From: Caldilineaceae bacterium
GTDB taxonomy: Bacteria > Chloroflexota > Anaerolineae > Caldilineales > Caldilineaceae
Assembly: GCA_958295845.1 (NCBI GenBank)
Contig: OY282376.1
Span: forward strand, 5,035,022 to 5,099,021
Direction of reading: 5' to 3'
Length of the DNA stretch: 64,000 bases
Shown: positions 50,742 to 60,470 of the stretch, piece by piece
How the letters are laid out: each line of letters begins with the position of its first letter
Numbering within the stretch: the stretch's first letter is position 1
Notes under the pieces: model-generated
Seen by the model: only the letters and a program-made list of their open reading frames with translations
Told to the model about the DNA's origin: nothing
Databases searched by the model: none
Made by a program: the position numbers and the translations under genes

Positions 50742-52082
50742 ATGAACATTATCTATTTGCATTCGCACGACACGGGCCGGTATTTACAGCCGTACGGGCA
50801 TGCGGTGCCCGCGCCCAATCTGCAGCGGTTGGCGGAGGAGGGCGTTCTCTTTCGGCGGGCGTTCAGCGCGGCGCCGACCTGTTCGCCGAGCCGGGCCTGC
50901 CTGCTGACGGGCCAGAGTTCGCACTCCTGCGGGCAGCTGGGGCTGGCCAACCGGGACTTTTTCCTGCAGCATCCGGAACGGCACCTAGTGAACTTTCTGC
51001 GCGGCCACGGCTACCGCACCGCTCTGTGCGGCTTTCAACACCTGACGCTCGATTCACGCACGCTGGGCTATGAATGGATCGCCGAAGCCGACCCGCCGGG
51101 GTCCAAGGGGCCGGAGTACAGAACCGAGGCTGCGGTCGAGTTCATCAACCGCGAGCATGACCGTCCCTTCTTCCTCACTGTAGGCTATTCCGAGACCCAT
51201 CGCGTCTTCCCGGAACCGAGCGAGGAGGAGGACGAGCGCTATACGCTGCCGCCGGCGCCGCTGCCCGATACGCCCGAAACCCGCTACGATATGGCCTCTT
51301 ACAAGCGCATGGCCAAAATTCTGGACGACCAGGTCGGGATCGTTCTGGAGGCGCTGGAAAAGGCGGGCCTGGCCGAGGATACGCTGTTCATCTACACGAC
51401 CGACCACGGGCTGGCTTTTCCCAGCATGAAGTGCACGCTGACAGATCACGGTTTCGGCGTTTCGCTGATCGTGCGGGGGCCGCGCGGCTTCAGCGGCGGC
51501 AAGGTGGTGGACGGGATGGTCTCGCAGATCGACATCTACCCGACGCTGTGCGAGCTGTTGGACGTGGAGCCGCCGGCGTGGCTGCAAGGGCGCTCTGTTG
51601 TGCCGCTGGTGACGGGTACGGTGGATGAGATTAACGAGGAGATCTTCGGGGAGGTGAGCTATCACGCAGGCTACGAACCGAAGCGGGCGGTGCGCACGCA
51701 GCGCTGGAAGTATATCCGGCGCTTCGATCAGTGGGCGACGACAACGATGCCGAATATCGACAACGGGCCGAGCAAGCAGTATCTGATGGACAACGGCCTG
51801 GCCGAGCGCAGGGTGCACGAGGAGGCGCTCTACGATCTGATCTATGATCCGAACGAAGCCGGCAACCTGGTGAACGATCCCGCTTATGCTGAAGTGCTGG
51901 CGAAGATGCGCGGCCGGCTGTCGGCATGGATGGAGCGCACCGATGACCCGCTGCTGCGGGGCCCTGTGCCGATGCCGGAGGGAGCTTACGTGGACAGCCC
52001 GGGCGACCCCCATCCGGGCGCTTCGGAACGGGATTCGGTCAGCCGGTGGCTGCGGCGGGAGAAGCTGGATATTCGGGGATAG
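50742..52082 (+). CDS. Type I sulfatase (formylglycine-dependent)
   Basis: A 446-residue sulfatase. The modification site C47-S-P-S-R51 followed by ACLLTGQ is the Cys-type motif converted to formylglycine. Metal-binding and catalytic segments are MNIIYLHSHDTGRYLQPYG at the N-terminus, HTTDHGLAF-like YTTDHGLAFPSMKCTLTDHGFG, and GGKVVDGMVSQIDIYPTLCELL. No signal peptide is present, so a cytoplasmic substrate (imported sulfated sugar) is likely. Neither the formylglycine-generating enzyme nor anSME is in the window. It follows the MFS/glycosidase block on the same strand. Confidence 0.92.
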   Translation: MNIIYLHSHDTGRYLQPYGHAVPAPNLQRLAEEGVLFRRAFSAAPTCSPSRACLLTGQSSHSCGQLGLANRDFFLQHPERHLVNFLRGHGYRTALCGFQHLTLDSRTLGYEWIAEADPPGSKGPEYRTEAAVEFINREHDRPFFLTVGYSETHRVFPEPSEEEDERYTLPPAPLPDTPETRYDMASYKRMAKILDDQVGIVLEALEKAGLAEDTLFIYTTDHGLAFPSMKCTLTDHGFGVSLIVRGPRGFSGGKVVDGMVSQIDIYPTLCELLDVEPPAWLQGRSVVPLVTGTVDEINEEIFGEVSYHAGYEPKRAVRTQRWKYIRRFDQWATTTMPNIDNGPSKQYLMDNGLAERRVHEEALYDLIYDPNEAGNLVNDPAYAEVLAKMRGRLSAWMERTDDPLLRGPVPMPEGAYVDSPGDPHPGASERDSVSRWLRREKLDIRG

Positions 52083-52131
52083 TGGTCAGTGGCCGGTAGC
52101 TGACAGTCGATGCAGCTACCGGCCGCGGGAA

Positions 52132-53493
52132 TCACTTTTCTTCCAGGGCGAAGACCAGCGCCTCGATGAGGAGATCGATTTCGGACTCGGTGGCCACGAG
52201 CGGCGGGGCTACGATCAGGATGTTGCCGAGGCCGGGCACGGTGTTGCCGTTGCGTCCAAGGATGACGCCGGCCTGTTTGCAGCGGCCCAGGACCGCCAGC
52301 ACTTCGGCGTCTTCGAGGGGCTGTTTGGACTCCTTGTCGGCGACCAGTTCGACGCCCAGGAGCAGCCCGCGGCCGCGGGCTTCGCCGACCCACGGGTGCG
52401 ATGACAGATCTTTTAGTTGAGCCAGCGCGTAGTCCCCCACGCTGCGGGCTTTCTCCACCAGACCTTCTTCTTCCACGATCTGCAGATTGCGCAGGCCGAC
52501 GGCGGTGCTGACGGGATGGCCGCCGAAGGTGTTGATGTGGCGGAAGTGGCTCAGGTCGCCGGCCTCTCCCATAAAAGCGTCGAAGATATACTCCTGCACG
52601 GCGGTCGCGGCGAGGGGCATGTAGCCGCTGGAGAGCCCTTTCGCCATAGTGATGATGTCCGGCTTTACCTGCCAGTGGTCGTGGCCGAATAGTTTGCCGG
52701 TGCGGCCATAGCCGGAGACGACTTCGTCGAAGATCAGCAATACGCCGTACTCGTCGCAGATTTCGCGCACGCGCGGCAGGTACTCGTCGGGCGGGACCAG
52801 GACGCCGCCGCCGGAAATGATCGGCTCCATCAGGACTGCGGCGACGGTCTCCGGACCCTCGTAGATGATGGTCTCTTCGATGGCCTGCGCGCAGGCGATG
52901 CCGTGCTCGGACGCGGTGAGTTTGGGGTGGGCGCGGTAGGGATAGGGCGGCGGGACGTGGATGAAGCCGGGCGCCATCGGCCCGTAGCCGATCTTGCGCT
53001 CGGCCTGGCCGGTGGCGCTCATCGCGGCGAGCGTGTTGCCGTGGTAGGCGCGGTGGCGGGAGATGATCTTGTAGCGGGTGGCGCCGCCGGGTTTGCCGGA
53101 CTGCAGGTGGTACTGGCGGGCGAGCTTGAAGGCGGCTTCGTTGGCTTCGGAGCCGCTGGATGAGAAGTAGACGCGGCCGCGCCAGCCGAGCATTTCCAGA
53201 ATCTTGTCGGCCAGCTGTGCGCCGGGCGCGTGGGTCATGGTGGGGGCGAGATAGGGGAGCTCGGTCATCTGGGCGGCGGCGGTTTCGGCGAGTTCGGTGC
53301 GGCCGTAGCCGATGTTGACACACCAGAGGCCGGCCATGGCGTCGAGGTAGCGGCGGCCCTGGTCATCTTCCAGGTAGCAGCCATCGCCGCGCACGATGAG
53401 CGTAGGCGGGGTGTCGGCCAGCGGTTTGTGCTGGGTGAGTGGGTGCCAGAGGGCGCGGACGTCGAGTTCGGAGATGGAAGGGGCAACGGTCAT
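52132..53493 (-). CDS. Class III PLP-dependent aminotransferase
   Basis: A 453-residue fold-type I omega-aminotransferase. Opening LDVRALWHPLTQHKPL and YLDAMAGLWCVNIGYGR, then VYFSSSGSEANEAAFKLARQ, AVLMEPIISGGG, LLIFDEVVSGYGRTG and the PLP lysine in IITMAKGLSSGYMPL. It is closest in my memory to taurine/beta-alanine-pyruvate aminotransferases. The ATG at 53493 gives the family's normal start; the frame stays open for 42 more codons. It is convergent with the sulfatase gene; taurine use next to a sulfatase would be attractive but is not shown. Confidence 0.87.
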   Translation of the reverse strand: MTVAPSISELDVRALWHPLTQHKPLADTPPTLIVRGDGCYLEDDQGRRYLDAMAGLWCVNIGYGRTELAETAAAQMTELPYLAPTMTHAPGAQLADKILEMLGWRGRVYFSSSGSEANEAAFKLARQYHLQSGKPGGATRYKIISRHRAYHGNTLAAMSATGQAERKIGYGPMAPGFIHVPPPYPYRAHPKLTASEHGIACAQAIEETIIYEGPETVAAVLMEPIISGGGVLVPPDEYLPRVREICDEYGVLLIFDEVVSGYGRTGKLFGHDHWQVKPDIITMAKGLSSGYMPLAATAVQEYIFDAFMGEAGDLSHFRHINTFGGHPVSTAVGLRNLQIVEEEGLVEKARSVGDYALAQLKDLSSHPWVGEARGRGLLLGVELVADKESKQPLEDAEVLAVLGRCKQAGVILGRNGNTVPGLGNILIVAPPLVATESEIDLLIEALVFALEEK

Positions 53494-53953
53494 TTTTGTT
53501 CTCGCTTCTTCTATGGAGTTGGTTTCGTTTATGGTGGGATGATACCAGCATCTGGCGATCCGGTCTACAATGGGCCGGAGGCTTATGTAGACGCAGCCCC
53601 TGGGAAGTTTAAGAAGCAAAATAGGCGCCGGAACTACAGTTCAGACAGGGCAGCCAATGCCGTGTATCTTCGCCGCACATATGATAGAATTCGGGAAATC
53701 GCGCTTGGACGTCAGTAACAGTTCAGTCAGGGCTTTACGAAGCAGGAGAGATGGTCAAGGCCAAGGAATGAGTTACCGCGAAGAGCGGAGGCGACGCAGC
53801 CTTCCCATTCTTGGGGCTTTCGCCAGCGGTGTTGACGATCTTTCGGGCAATCACGATCATTGTCTGGCTGAAGGCGATGCGCGATCGTAGTTAATAGTAA
53901 AGCACGGTTTTCTCCCATAGATCAGCCACAACATCCCATTTCAGGAGGTAGGA
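53494..53953. other. Divergent intergenic region
   Basis: About 460 bases between divergent class III aminotransferase and Gfo/Idh/MocA genes. No gene, tandem repeat or clear promoter pair is seen; GGAGGTAGGA just before 53954 is a strong ribosome binding site. Confidence 0.45.
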
Positions 53954-54988
53954 ATGACTGAGGATACCATCCGCGTCGGCGTTGTCGGCGCAGGCGCGAA
54001 CACGCGTGACCGGCATATTCCGGGGCTGCAGGCGATTGAAGGCGTCGAGATCGTCGCGGTCTGCAATCGCAGCCAGGCGTCGGGCGAACGGGCCGCGAAG
54101 CGGTTCGGCATCGAACGGGTATGCACCAACTGGCAGGATATTGTGGAAGCGCCGGACGTGGACGCGGTTGTGATCGGCACGTGGCCGTACATGCACCGTC
54201 TGCTCACGGTGGCGGCGCTGGAGGCGGATAAGCACGTGATGTGCGAGGCGCGGATGGCGATGAACGCGTCGGAGGCCCACTGCATGTATGAAGCGCTGCG
54301 CAGCCGGCCGCACCTGGTGGCGCAGATTGTGCCGTCACCGTTCAGCCTGCGCGTGGACCGCACGATCCAGCGGTTGATCCGCGACGGCTGGCTGGGAGAT
54401 GTGCTGGTGGTGGACATCCACGCGGGCGGCGCCTTTATCGACGAGGACAATACGATGCACTGGCGTCACAATATGGACTTCAGCGGGCTGAATGTGATGT
54501 CGATGGGCATCTGGTATGAAGCGATGATGCGCTGGGTGGGCGAAGCGAGCAGCGTATTCGCCCAGGGCAAGACGTTCACGCCGATGCGTCAGGATGAGCA
54601 GGGGCGCGTGATCGGCGTACGCATCCCCGATCATATTGACATTATCGCGGATTTGGCGTGCGGCGGGCAGGCCCACATTCAGGTCAGCAACGTCACCGGC
54701 TTGGGTGAGACGTCCTCGGCGACGATTTTTGGCAGCGAAGGCACGCTGCATTTCGACGGCAGTGCGCTGACGGGCGGACGCCGCGGCGACAGCGGCCTCA
54801 GCGAGATCGAGGTGCCGGCGGACGAGGCGGGCGGCTGGCGCGTGGAGGAGGAGTTCATCAGCGCGATTCGGGGGCAGGAGGAGATCACCCACACCGATTT
54901 CGCCACGGGCGTGAAGTACATGGAGTTCACCGAGGCGGTCCATCGCAGCCGGCGCAGCGGGGGCGCGGTGAGTCTGCCGCTGGTGTAG
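53954..54988 (+). CDS. Gfo/Idh/MocA-family NAD(P)-dependent oxidoreductase
   Basis: A 344-residue two-domain sugar or inositol dehydrogenase. The Rossmann start is IRVGVVGAGANTRDRHIPGL, followed by VVIGTWPYMHRLLTVAALEADKHVMCEARMAMN; where the family usually has EKP it has CEARM, so the lysine that acts in catalysis is replaced. The C-terminal beta-sheet domain is present (HIQVSNVTGLGETSSATIFGSEGTL). A strong GGAGG ribosome site lies nine bases upstream. It starts the sugar-catabolism gene block and is followed by rhamnose mutarotase. Activity is uncertain because of the motif change. Confidence 0.85.
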   Translation: MTEDTIRVGVVGAGANTRDRHIPGLQAIEGVEIVAVCNRSQASGERAAKRFGIERVCTNWQDIVEAPDVDAVVIGTWPYMHRLLTVAALEADKHVMCEARMAMNASEAHCMYEALRSRPHLVAQIVPSPFSLRVDRTIQRLIRDGWLGDVLVVDIHAGGAFIDEDNTMHWRHNMDFSGLNVMSMGIWYEAMMRWVGEASSVFAQGKTFTPMRQDEQGRVIGVRIPDHIDIIADLACGGQAHIQVSNVTGLGETSSATIFGSEGTLHFDGSALTGGRRGDSGLSEIEVPADEAGGWRVEEEFISAIRGQEEITHTDFATGVKYMEFTEAVHRSRRSGGAVSLPLV

Positions 54989-55030
54989 AGGCGGCCACCG
55001 AGCGCCGGCCAGGAGAAGAGGGGGAGACCG

Positions 55031-55354
55031 ATGAAACGATACGGAATGGTCATTCGGGTCAGGCCGGAGTTGGAGGACGCGTACGTACATCTGCACGCGA
55101 ACACCTGGCCGGAGGTTCTGCAGAAGATCAGCGCCTGCAATATGCGCAACTACACGATCTTCATGCGGGACGGCTATCTGTTCGCCTATTACGAGTATGT
55201 GGGGGACGATTACGAGGCTGACATGGCGAAGATGGCGGCCGACCCGGTGACGCAGGCGTGGTGGAAGCTGACCGACCCCTGCCAGGAGCCGGTGGAGAGC
55301 GCGGCGGAGGGGGAGCGCTGGGCGGAGATGGAGGAGGTGTTCCATCATGACTGA
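55031..55354 (+). CDS. rhaM: L-rhamnose mutarotase
   Basis: A 107-residue RhaM/YiiL-type mutarotase that interconverts alpha and beta anomers of L-rhamnose (and L-fucose in related FucU-like roles). The catalytic region YVHLHANTWPEVLQKI and the end motif WWKLTDPCQEPV are family hallmarks. It overlaps the start of the downstream amidohydrolase by 8 bases, so both are co-translated. Context suggests 6-deoxyhexose use. Confidence 0.92.
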   Translation: MKRYGMVIRVRPELEDAYVHLHANTWPEVLQKISACNMRNYTIFMRDGYLFAYYEYVGDDYEADMAKMAADPVTQAWWKLTDPCQEPVESAAEGERWAEMEEVFHHD

Positions 55355-56210
55355 GCGCAGGCGCTATGTGGATACGCACGTGCATTTCTGGGACAGTGCG
55401 GTGATCGACTATCCGTGGCTGGAAGGCGCGCCGGCTATCTCGCATCCGCATCTGCCCGATGACCTGGAGCGGGCGCGCGCCGGTGTCTCGCTGGAGCTGG
55501 CCGCGATCGTGTTTGAGGAGGCCGACTGTCTGCCGGCGCACGCGCTGCGAGAGGCGCAGTGGGTGACCGAACTGGCGCAGGCAGAGCCGCGCATCCGCGG
55601 CATCGTCGCGAGCGCGGCTCTGGAGGACGGTGAAGGCGCCCGGCCCCTGCTGCAGGCGCTGGCCGAGTTGCCGCTGGTGAAGGGCATCCGCCGGCTGATC
55701 CAGGGCGAGGCGTTGGGCTTCTGCACTGCGCCGGAGTTTGTGCGGGGGGTGCAGCTGCTGCCGGAGTACGGTTTCAGTTTCGACCTGTGCATCTACCATC
55801 CGCAGATGGGGGATGTGCTGGAACTGGTGGGGCAGTGCCCGGATGTCTCTTTCCTGCTCGATCATATCGGCAAACCGGGTATCGCGGCCGGCATTATGCA
55901 GCCGTGGAAGGACCAGCTGCGCGAGCTGGCCAGCCGTCCGGACATCCACTGCAAGCTTTCCGGCGTGACGACGGAGGCGGACCATCAGAACTGGAACCGG
56001 GATGAGCTGCGACCGTACATCGAGCACGTGCTGGACTGTTTCGGCCCGGACCGGGTGGTCTTCGGCTCCGACTGGCCGGTGGTCGACATGGCTGCGAACT
56101 ATGTCACCTGGTTTGACATCGTGCAGGACAGCATCAGCCATTTGAGCGCGCAGGACCAGCAGAAGATCATGCATGACAATGGGGCGCGTTTTTACCGGCT
56201 GGAGATATAA
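55347..56210 (+). CDS. Amidohydrolase-2 lactonase (fuconolactonase/rhamnonolactonase-like)
   Basis: A 287-residue TIM-barrel hydrolase. It begins with the metal-binding YVDTHVHFWD and the HPHLPDDLERA segment, and ends with GPDRVVFGSDWPVV, all typical of L-fuconolactonase/2-pyrone-4,6-dicarboxylate hydrolases; FLLDHIGKPGI is the central metal/active-site strand. Coupled to L-rhamnose mutarotase and next to a Gfo/Idh dehydrogenase, it probably opens the lactone made by oxidation of L-rhamnose or L-fucose in the non-phosphorylated pathway. Confidence 0.88.
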   Translation: MTERRRYVDTHVHFWDSAVIDYPWLEGAPAISHPHLPDDLERARAGVSLELAAIVFEEADCLPAHALREAQWVTELAQAEPRIRGIVASAALEDGEGARPLLQALAELPLVKGIRRLIQGEALGFCTAPEFVRGVQLLPEYGFSFDLCIYHPQMGDVLELVGQCPDVSFLLDHIGKPGIAAGIMQPWKDQLRELASRPDIHCKLSGVTTEADHQNWNRDELRPYIEHVLDCFGPDRVVFGSDWPVVDMAANYVTWFDIVQDSISHLSAQDQQKIMHDNGARFYRLEI

Positions 56211-56215
56211 CTGCA

Positions 56216-56250
56216 GTTTTTAGTAGTCAGTTTTTGGTTTCTAGTGCGGC
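56216..56250. repeat. Degenerate heptad repeat array
   Basis: Units GTTTTTA, GTAGTCA, GTTTTTG, GTTTCTA, GTGCGGC five bases after the lactonase stop codon. Confidence 0.75.
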
Positions 56251-56322
56251 CTTGCGTTCGAGGGAGGCGCAGACACGAGGAACCAGAAATACATAACTCA
56301 AAGCTACTGCGAGGAGTGATTC

Positions 56323-57483
56323 ATGGCCTATACACCCAAACCGGAAAATAAGTTCAGCTTCGGTCTTTGGACCGTCGGCAACATTGGGCGCGACCCGTTT
56401 GGCGACCCTGTGCGGGAGGTGCGCTCGCCGGTGCAGCTGGTTGAACTTCTGGGGAAAGTCGGCGCCTGGGGCGTCAACTTCCATGATAACGACCTGGTGC
56501 CGATCGACGCGACGGCGGCCGAGCGCGACCGGATTGTGAGCGACTTCAAGAAGGCGCTGGACGATAACGGGCTGGTCGTGCCGATGGCGACGACGAATCT
56601 CTTTACGCACCCGGCTTTTCGGGACGGCGCGTTCACGAGCAACGACCCGGAGGTGCGGGCGTACGCGCTGCAGAAGACGATGGCGGCCATCGACCTAGGG
56701 GTCGAGTGCGGCGCCAGCACGTATGTCTTCTGGGGCGGGCGGGAAGGCACCGAGACGGATGCGAGCAAGAGTGCTGCCGATACGGGTAAGTGGTTCCAGG
56801 AGGCGCTCAATTTCCTGTGTGAGTATGTGATGGACCAGGGCTATGATCTGCGCTTTGCGCTGGAGCCGAAACCGAACGAGCCGCGCGGCGACATCTATTT
56901 GGCGACGGTCGGGCACATGCTGGCGTTCATCGAGACGCTGGACCATCCGGAGATGATCGGCGTGAATCCGGAGGTGGCGCACGAGCACATGGCCGGTCTG
57001 AACTTCACGCACGCGGTGGCGCAGGCGTGGAACGCGGGCAAGCTGTTCCATATCGACCTCAACGATCAGAACCTGGGACGCTACGATCAGGATTTCCGAT
57101 TCGGCAGCCACAACATCAAGCAGGCGTTCTTCCTGGTCAAGTTCCTGGAAGACGTGGGCTACAACAACCCGCGCCACTTTGACGCGCATGCCTACCGCTC
57201 CTCCGACTACGAAGACGTCAAGGCGTTTGCGAGCGGGTGTATGCGCACCTACCTGATCCTGAAGGAGAAGGCCGAGCAGTTGCGCGAGCACGATGAGATC
57301 CAGGCGTTGTTGGCGCAGATCAACGCTGATGACGGCTCGATGGACGGTTTCAGGGGTGGTTACTCCTCAGAGAAGGCGGCGGGTCTCAAGGCGCATGCCT
57401 TTGACCGCGACGAGCTTGGCCGCCGCGGCAAGCCGTATGAGCGGCTGGACCAGCTGGTGGTTGAGTTGTTGCTCGGTGTGTAG
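56323..57483 (+). CDS. xylA: Xylose isomerase
   Basis: A 386-residue TIM-barrel isomerase of the short (class I, actinobacterial) type that converts xylose to xylulose. Catalytic H54 and D57 are in VNFHDNDL; metal ligands are in RFALEPKPNEPRGD (Glu, Lys), GVNPEVAHEHMAGLNF and KLFHIDLNDQNLGRYDQD. Start ATG with GAGGAG ahead. Followed by the xylulokinase gene after 72 bases, giving a standard xylose pathway pair. Confidence 0.96.
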   Translation: MAYTPKPENKFSFGLWTVGNIGRDPFGDPVREVRSPVQLVELLGKVGAWGVNFHDNDLVPIDATAAERDRIVSDFKKALDDNGLVVPMATTNLFTHPAFRDGAFTSNDPEVRAYALQKTMAAIDLGVECGASTYVFWGGREGTETDASKSAADTGKWFQEALNFLCEYVMDQGYDLRFALEPKPNEPRGDIYLATVGHMLAFIETLDHPEMIGVNPEVAHEHMAGLNFTHAVAQAWNAGKLFHIDLNDQNLGRYDQDFRFGSHNIKQAFFLVKFLEDVGYNNPRHFDAHAYRSSDYEDVKAFASGCMRTYLILKEKAEQLREHDEIQALLAQINADDGSMDGFRGGYSSEKAAGLKAHAFDRDELGRRGKPYERLDQLVVELLLGV

Positions 57484-57555
57484 CAACCTCCAGGGGTACT
57501 ACTGGGCAACCACAAGGGTTGCCCCTACGAATAACGACATAAGGGGCGCGGGAAA

Positions 57556-59055
57556 ATGTACTTGATTGGCATCGACTCCTCGACCACGGCTACGAAGTCT
57601 CTGATCATTGACGGCGACGGTGAAATCGTTGCGGTGGGCGCGGCCGAGTACCCGTTTGAAACGCCTCATCCGCTGTGGAGCGAGCAGCACCCTGATTTGT
57701 GGTGGGACGGCACGGTGCAGAGTATGCGGGCGGCGCTGGCGCAGTCCGGCATCGACCCGGCGGAGGTTGGCGCGGTCGGGGTGAGCGGGCAGATGCACGG
57801 GCTGGTGCTGTTGGACGAGGAGGGCGAGCCGCTGCGGCCGGCGATTCTGTGGAACGACCAGCGCACCGGCAAACAGTGCGATGATATGCGCCTGTGGCTG
57901 GGCAAAGAGAATCTTGTGCGCATAACTGGCAACGACGCGCTGGCGGGCTTCACCGCGCCGAAGATTCTGTGGGTGAAGGAGAACGAGCCGGAGATCTACA
58001 GCCGCGTCCGCCAGATCCTTTTGCCCAAGGATTTTGTGCGCTACAAGCTGACCGGCGACTTCGCCACCGACAAGGCGGGCGCGGGCGGCACATCGCTGCT
58101 GGAGCTGGCGACGCGGGACTGGTCGCCGACGGTCCTGGCTGCGCTCGAGATCCCGCCGCAGTTTCTGCCCCCCACGCACGAGGGCACGCAGGTGACGGGT
58201 GTCATCTCGGCGGAGGCGGCGGAGGCGACTGGTCTGCGCGCGGGCACGCCGGTGGTCGGGGGTGGGGGCGACCAGTCGGTGCAGGCTGTGGGCGTGGGCG
58301 CGATCGAGGAGGGGATTGTGGCGCTGACGTTGGGCACGTCGGGCGTCGTCTTCGCGACCGCAAACGAGCCTTTTTACGAACCGGAGGGGCGCCTGCACGC
58401 GTTCCCCCATGCGCTGCCGGGCAAGTGGCATCTGATGGGGGTGATGCTTTCGGCGGCGGGCAGTTTGCGCTGGCACCGGGATACGCTGGCGCCGGGCGTG
58501 GAGTTCGACGACCTGGTGGCGCCGGCGGAAGAGGTGCCGATCGGCAGCGAAGGGCTACTGTTTCTGCCCTATCTGACGGGAGAGCGGACGCCGCACCCGG
58601 ACCCTTTCGCGCGCGGCGCGTTTGTGGGGCTGACGGTCCGCCACGGGCTGCCGCATATGACGCGGGCGGTGCTGGAAGGCGTGGCCTTTGGCCTGCGCGA
58701 CAGTTTCGCGCTGATGCAGGGCGTCGGTCTTGGCGAAATCCGCCAGGTGCGGGTGAGCGGGGGCGGCGCGCGCAGCCGGCTGTGGCGGCAGATCCTGGCG
58801 GATGTGATGGGCAGCGAGCTGGTGACGGTCAACACGACGGAGGGCGGGGCCTACGGCGCGGCGCTGCTGGCCGGTGTGGGCGCGGGCGTCTGGCCTGATG
58901 GCGAGAGCGCGTGCGCGGCGACGATCCGCGTGACCGGCTCTACCACGCCCAATGCGGACGCAACGGCCGCTTATGATAGCTTCTACGAACTCTACCAGGG
59001 CCTCTACCCGGCGCTGCAAGCAACGTTCGATGGCGTGCGCCAGCACGGGGAGTGA
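57556..59055 (+). CDS. xylB: Xylulokinase
   Basis: A 499-residue FGGY-family carbohydrate kinase that phosphorylates D-xylulose. N-terminal phosphate-binding loop IGIDSSTTATKSLI, VSGQMHGLVLLDEEGE and AILWNDQRTGKQCDDM; C-terminal domain GGGDQSVQAVGVG, LTLGTSGVVFA and the adenosine motif RQVRVSGGGARSRLWRQILADV. Residue positions and length match XylB. Works directly after XylA and feeds the pentose phosphate pathway. Confidence 0.95.
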   Translation: MYLIGIDSSTTATKSLIIDGDGEIVAVGAAEYPFETPHPLWSEQHPDLWWDGTVQSMRAALAQSGIDPAEVGAVGVSGQMHGLVLLDEEGEPLRPAILWNDQRTGKQCDDMRLWLGKENLVRITGNDALAGFTAPKILWVKENEPEIYSRVRQILLPKDFVRYKLTGDFATDKAGAGGTSLLELATRDWSPTVLAALEIPPQFLPPTHEGTQVTGVISAEAAEATGLRAGTPVVGGGGDQSVQAVGVGAIEEGIVALTLGTSGVVFATANEPFYEPEGRLHAFPHALPGKWHLMGVMLSAAGSLRWHRDTLAPGVEFDDLVAPAEEVPIGSEGLLFLPYLTGERTPHPDPFARGAFVGLTVRHGLPHMTRAVLEGVAFGLRDSFALMQGVGLGEIRQVRVSGGGARSRLWRQILADVMGSELVTVNTTEGGAYGAALLAGVGAGVWPDGESACAATIRVTGSTTPNADATAAYDSFYELYQGLYPALQATFDGVRQHGE

Positions 59056-59133
59056 GAATTGATGGATAGGGAGCGGGGCGTGGTGGTTGTTCTCTCTCCT
59101 CTTCACTCTCTTCTCCAAATTTGAGGAGATTCT

Positions 59134-60354
59134 GTGCGCGCACAGTTGCTCTATGCTGTATACGTTCCCACCTTTATTCTTGCTTTCTGCCAGGGGATGC
59201 TGGCGCTGTTGCTGCCGGTCTATGTCATCGATCTGGGTTTGTCGTTCAGCCTGATCGGTCTTGTGCTGGCCGGCTACGGCATCGGCACGCTGATCGGCGA
59301 TTTGCCGGCCGGGGGTATCCAGGACCGAATCGGCAACCGCCTGTCGATGACGATCGGCATCTGTGTGATGGGGCTGGGGATGCTGGCCCTGAGCCAGTTC
59401 GAGCGCTTTGTGATGCTGGTGTTGTGTGGGATATCGATTGGGGCGGGCGCGGCGTTGTGGAACGTTTCCCGGCACGCGTACCTGGCCAACAACACGCTCA
59501 ACGAGAGTCGCGGGCGGGCCATCTCAGTTTTCGGCGGCGTGAATCGGATTGGCATGTTCGCCGGCCCGATTATCGGCGGCTATCTGAGCGCGGAGGCGGG
59601 TATGCAGACGGCGTTTGCCTTCTGCGGCGTCATCGCGTTGCTGGCGCTGACATGTCCGCTTCTGTTCGTGCGTAGCGGACATGGCGAGCTGGCGCCGGAC
59701 GAGAGGACGTCGATGGCCGTTTCCTACCGGCGTATGCTCGCGTATCTGCGCAGCAATGCCTGGCTGGTGACGCCGGCCGGCTTCGGCATGATCTGTGCGC
59801 AGACGATCCGCGCGGGCCGACAGACTATCATCCCGCTCTACGCGGCCACGGTTTTGGGTCTCGATGTGGACAAGATCGGCCTGGTGATGGGGATCGCGGC
59901 GGCGGTGGATATGTCGATGTTTTATCCGGCGGGCTATGTGATGGACCGCTTCGGGCGCAAATTTGCCTACGTCCCCTCCTTCCTGTTGCAGGCGCTGGGC
60001 ATGGCTCTGGTTCCCCTTACCGGCTCGTTTGCGACGCTGCTGGCGGTCACATCGCTGATCGGTTTCGGCAACGGCCTTGGCTCGGGGACGATGCTGACAT
60101 TGGGCGCCGACCTGGCACCGGCGAAGGGTGAGGGGATGGGCGCGTTTCTGGGGCTGTGGCGGCTGATAGGCGACACCGGGCACACGGGAGCACCAATTAT
60201 CGTCGGCACGATTGCCGATGCGCTGAGTCTGGTGCCGTCAATCTACGTGATCGCCATCATCGGATTGGGATCTGGATCGATCCTGGCGTTGTTTGTGCCG
60301 GAGACGTTGAAAAAGCCGTCGGCGGTGGGTGCGGAGCCGGCTGCTTCGGGGTAG
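59134..60354 (+). CDS. MFS transporter
   Basis: A 406-residue 12-helix carrier, less similar to the pair at 46-50 kb. Motif A-like loops GGIQDRIGNRLSMTI and GYVMDRFGRKFAYVP are present after helices 2 and 8, as in drug/sugar antiporters. GTG start with GAGGAG nine bases before it. Lying after xylAB it could import pentoses, but drug-efflux members look alike, so substrate is open. Confidence 0.88.
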   Translation: MRAQLLYAVYVPTFILAFCQGMLALLLPVYVIDLGLSFSLIGLVLAGYGIGTLIGDLPAGGIQDRIGNRLSMTIGICVMGLGMLALSQFERFVMLVLCGISIGAGAALWNVSRHAYLANNTLNESRGRAISVFGGVNRIGMFAGPIIGGYLSAEAGMQTAFAFCGVIALLALTCPLLFVRSGHGELAPDERTSMAVSYRRMLAYLRSNAWLVTPAGFGMICAQTIRAGRQTIIPLYAATVLGLDVDKIGLVMGIAAAVDMSMFYPAGYVMDRFGRKFAYVPSFLLQALGMALVPLTGSFATLLAVTSLIGFGNGLGSGTMLTLGADLAPAKGEGMGAFLGLWRLIGDTGHTGAPIIVGTIADALSLVPSIYVIAIIGLGSGSILALFVPETLKKPSAVGAEPAASG

Positions 60355-60470
60355 GGGCAGAGGATAATGCTGCTCTTGGGGTCAGGGTCAGTTGTCAACT
60401 GTTTGCGTTTTTCGCGTAAGGGGCTCAACGGCAGTGCATTTTACTTCGCTGCACACCAGGAAGAACATGA

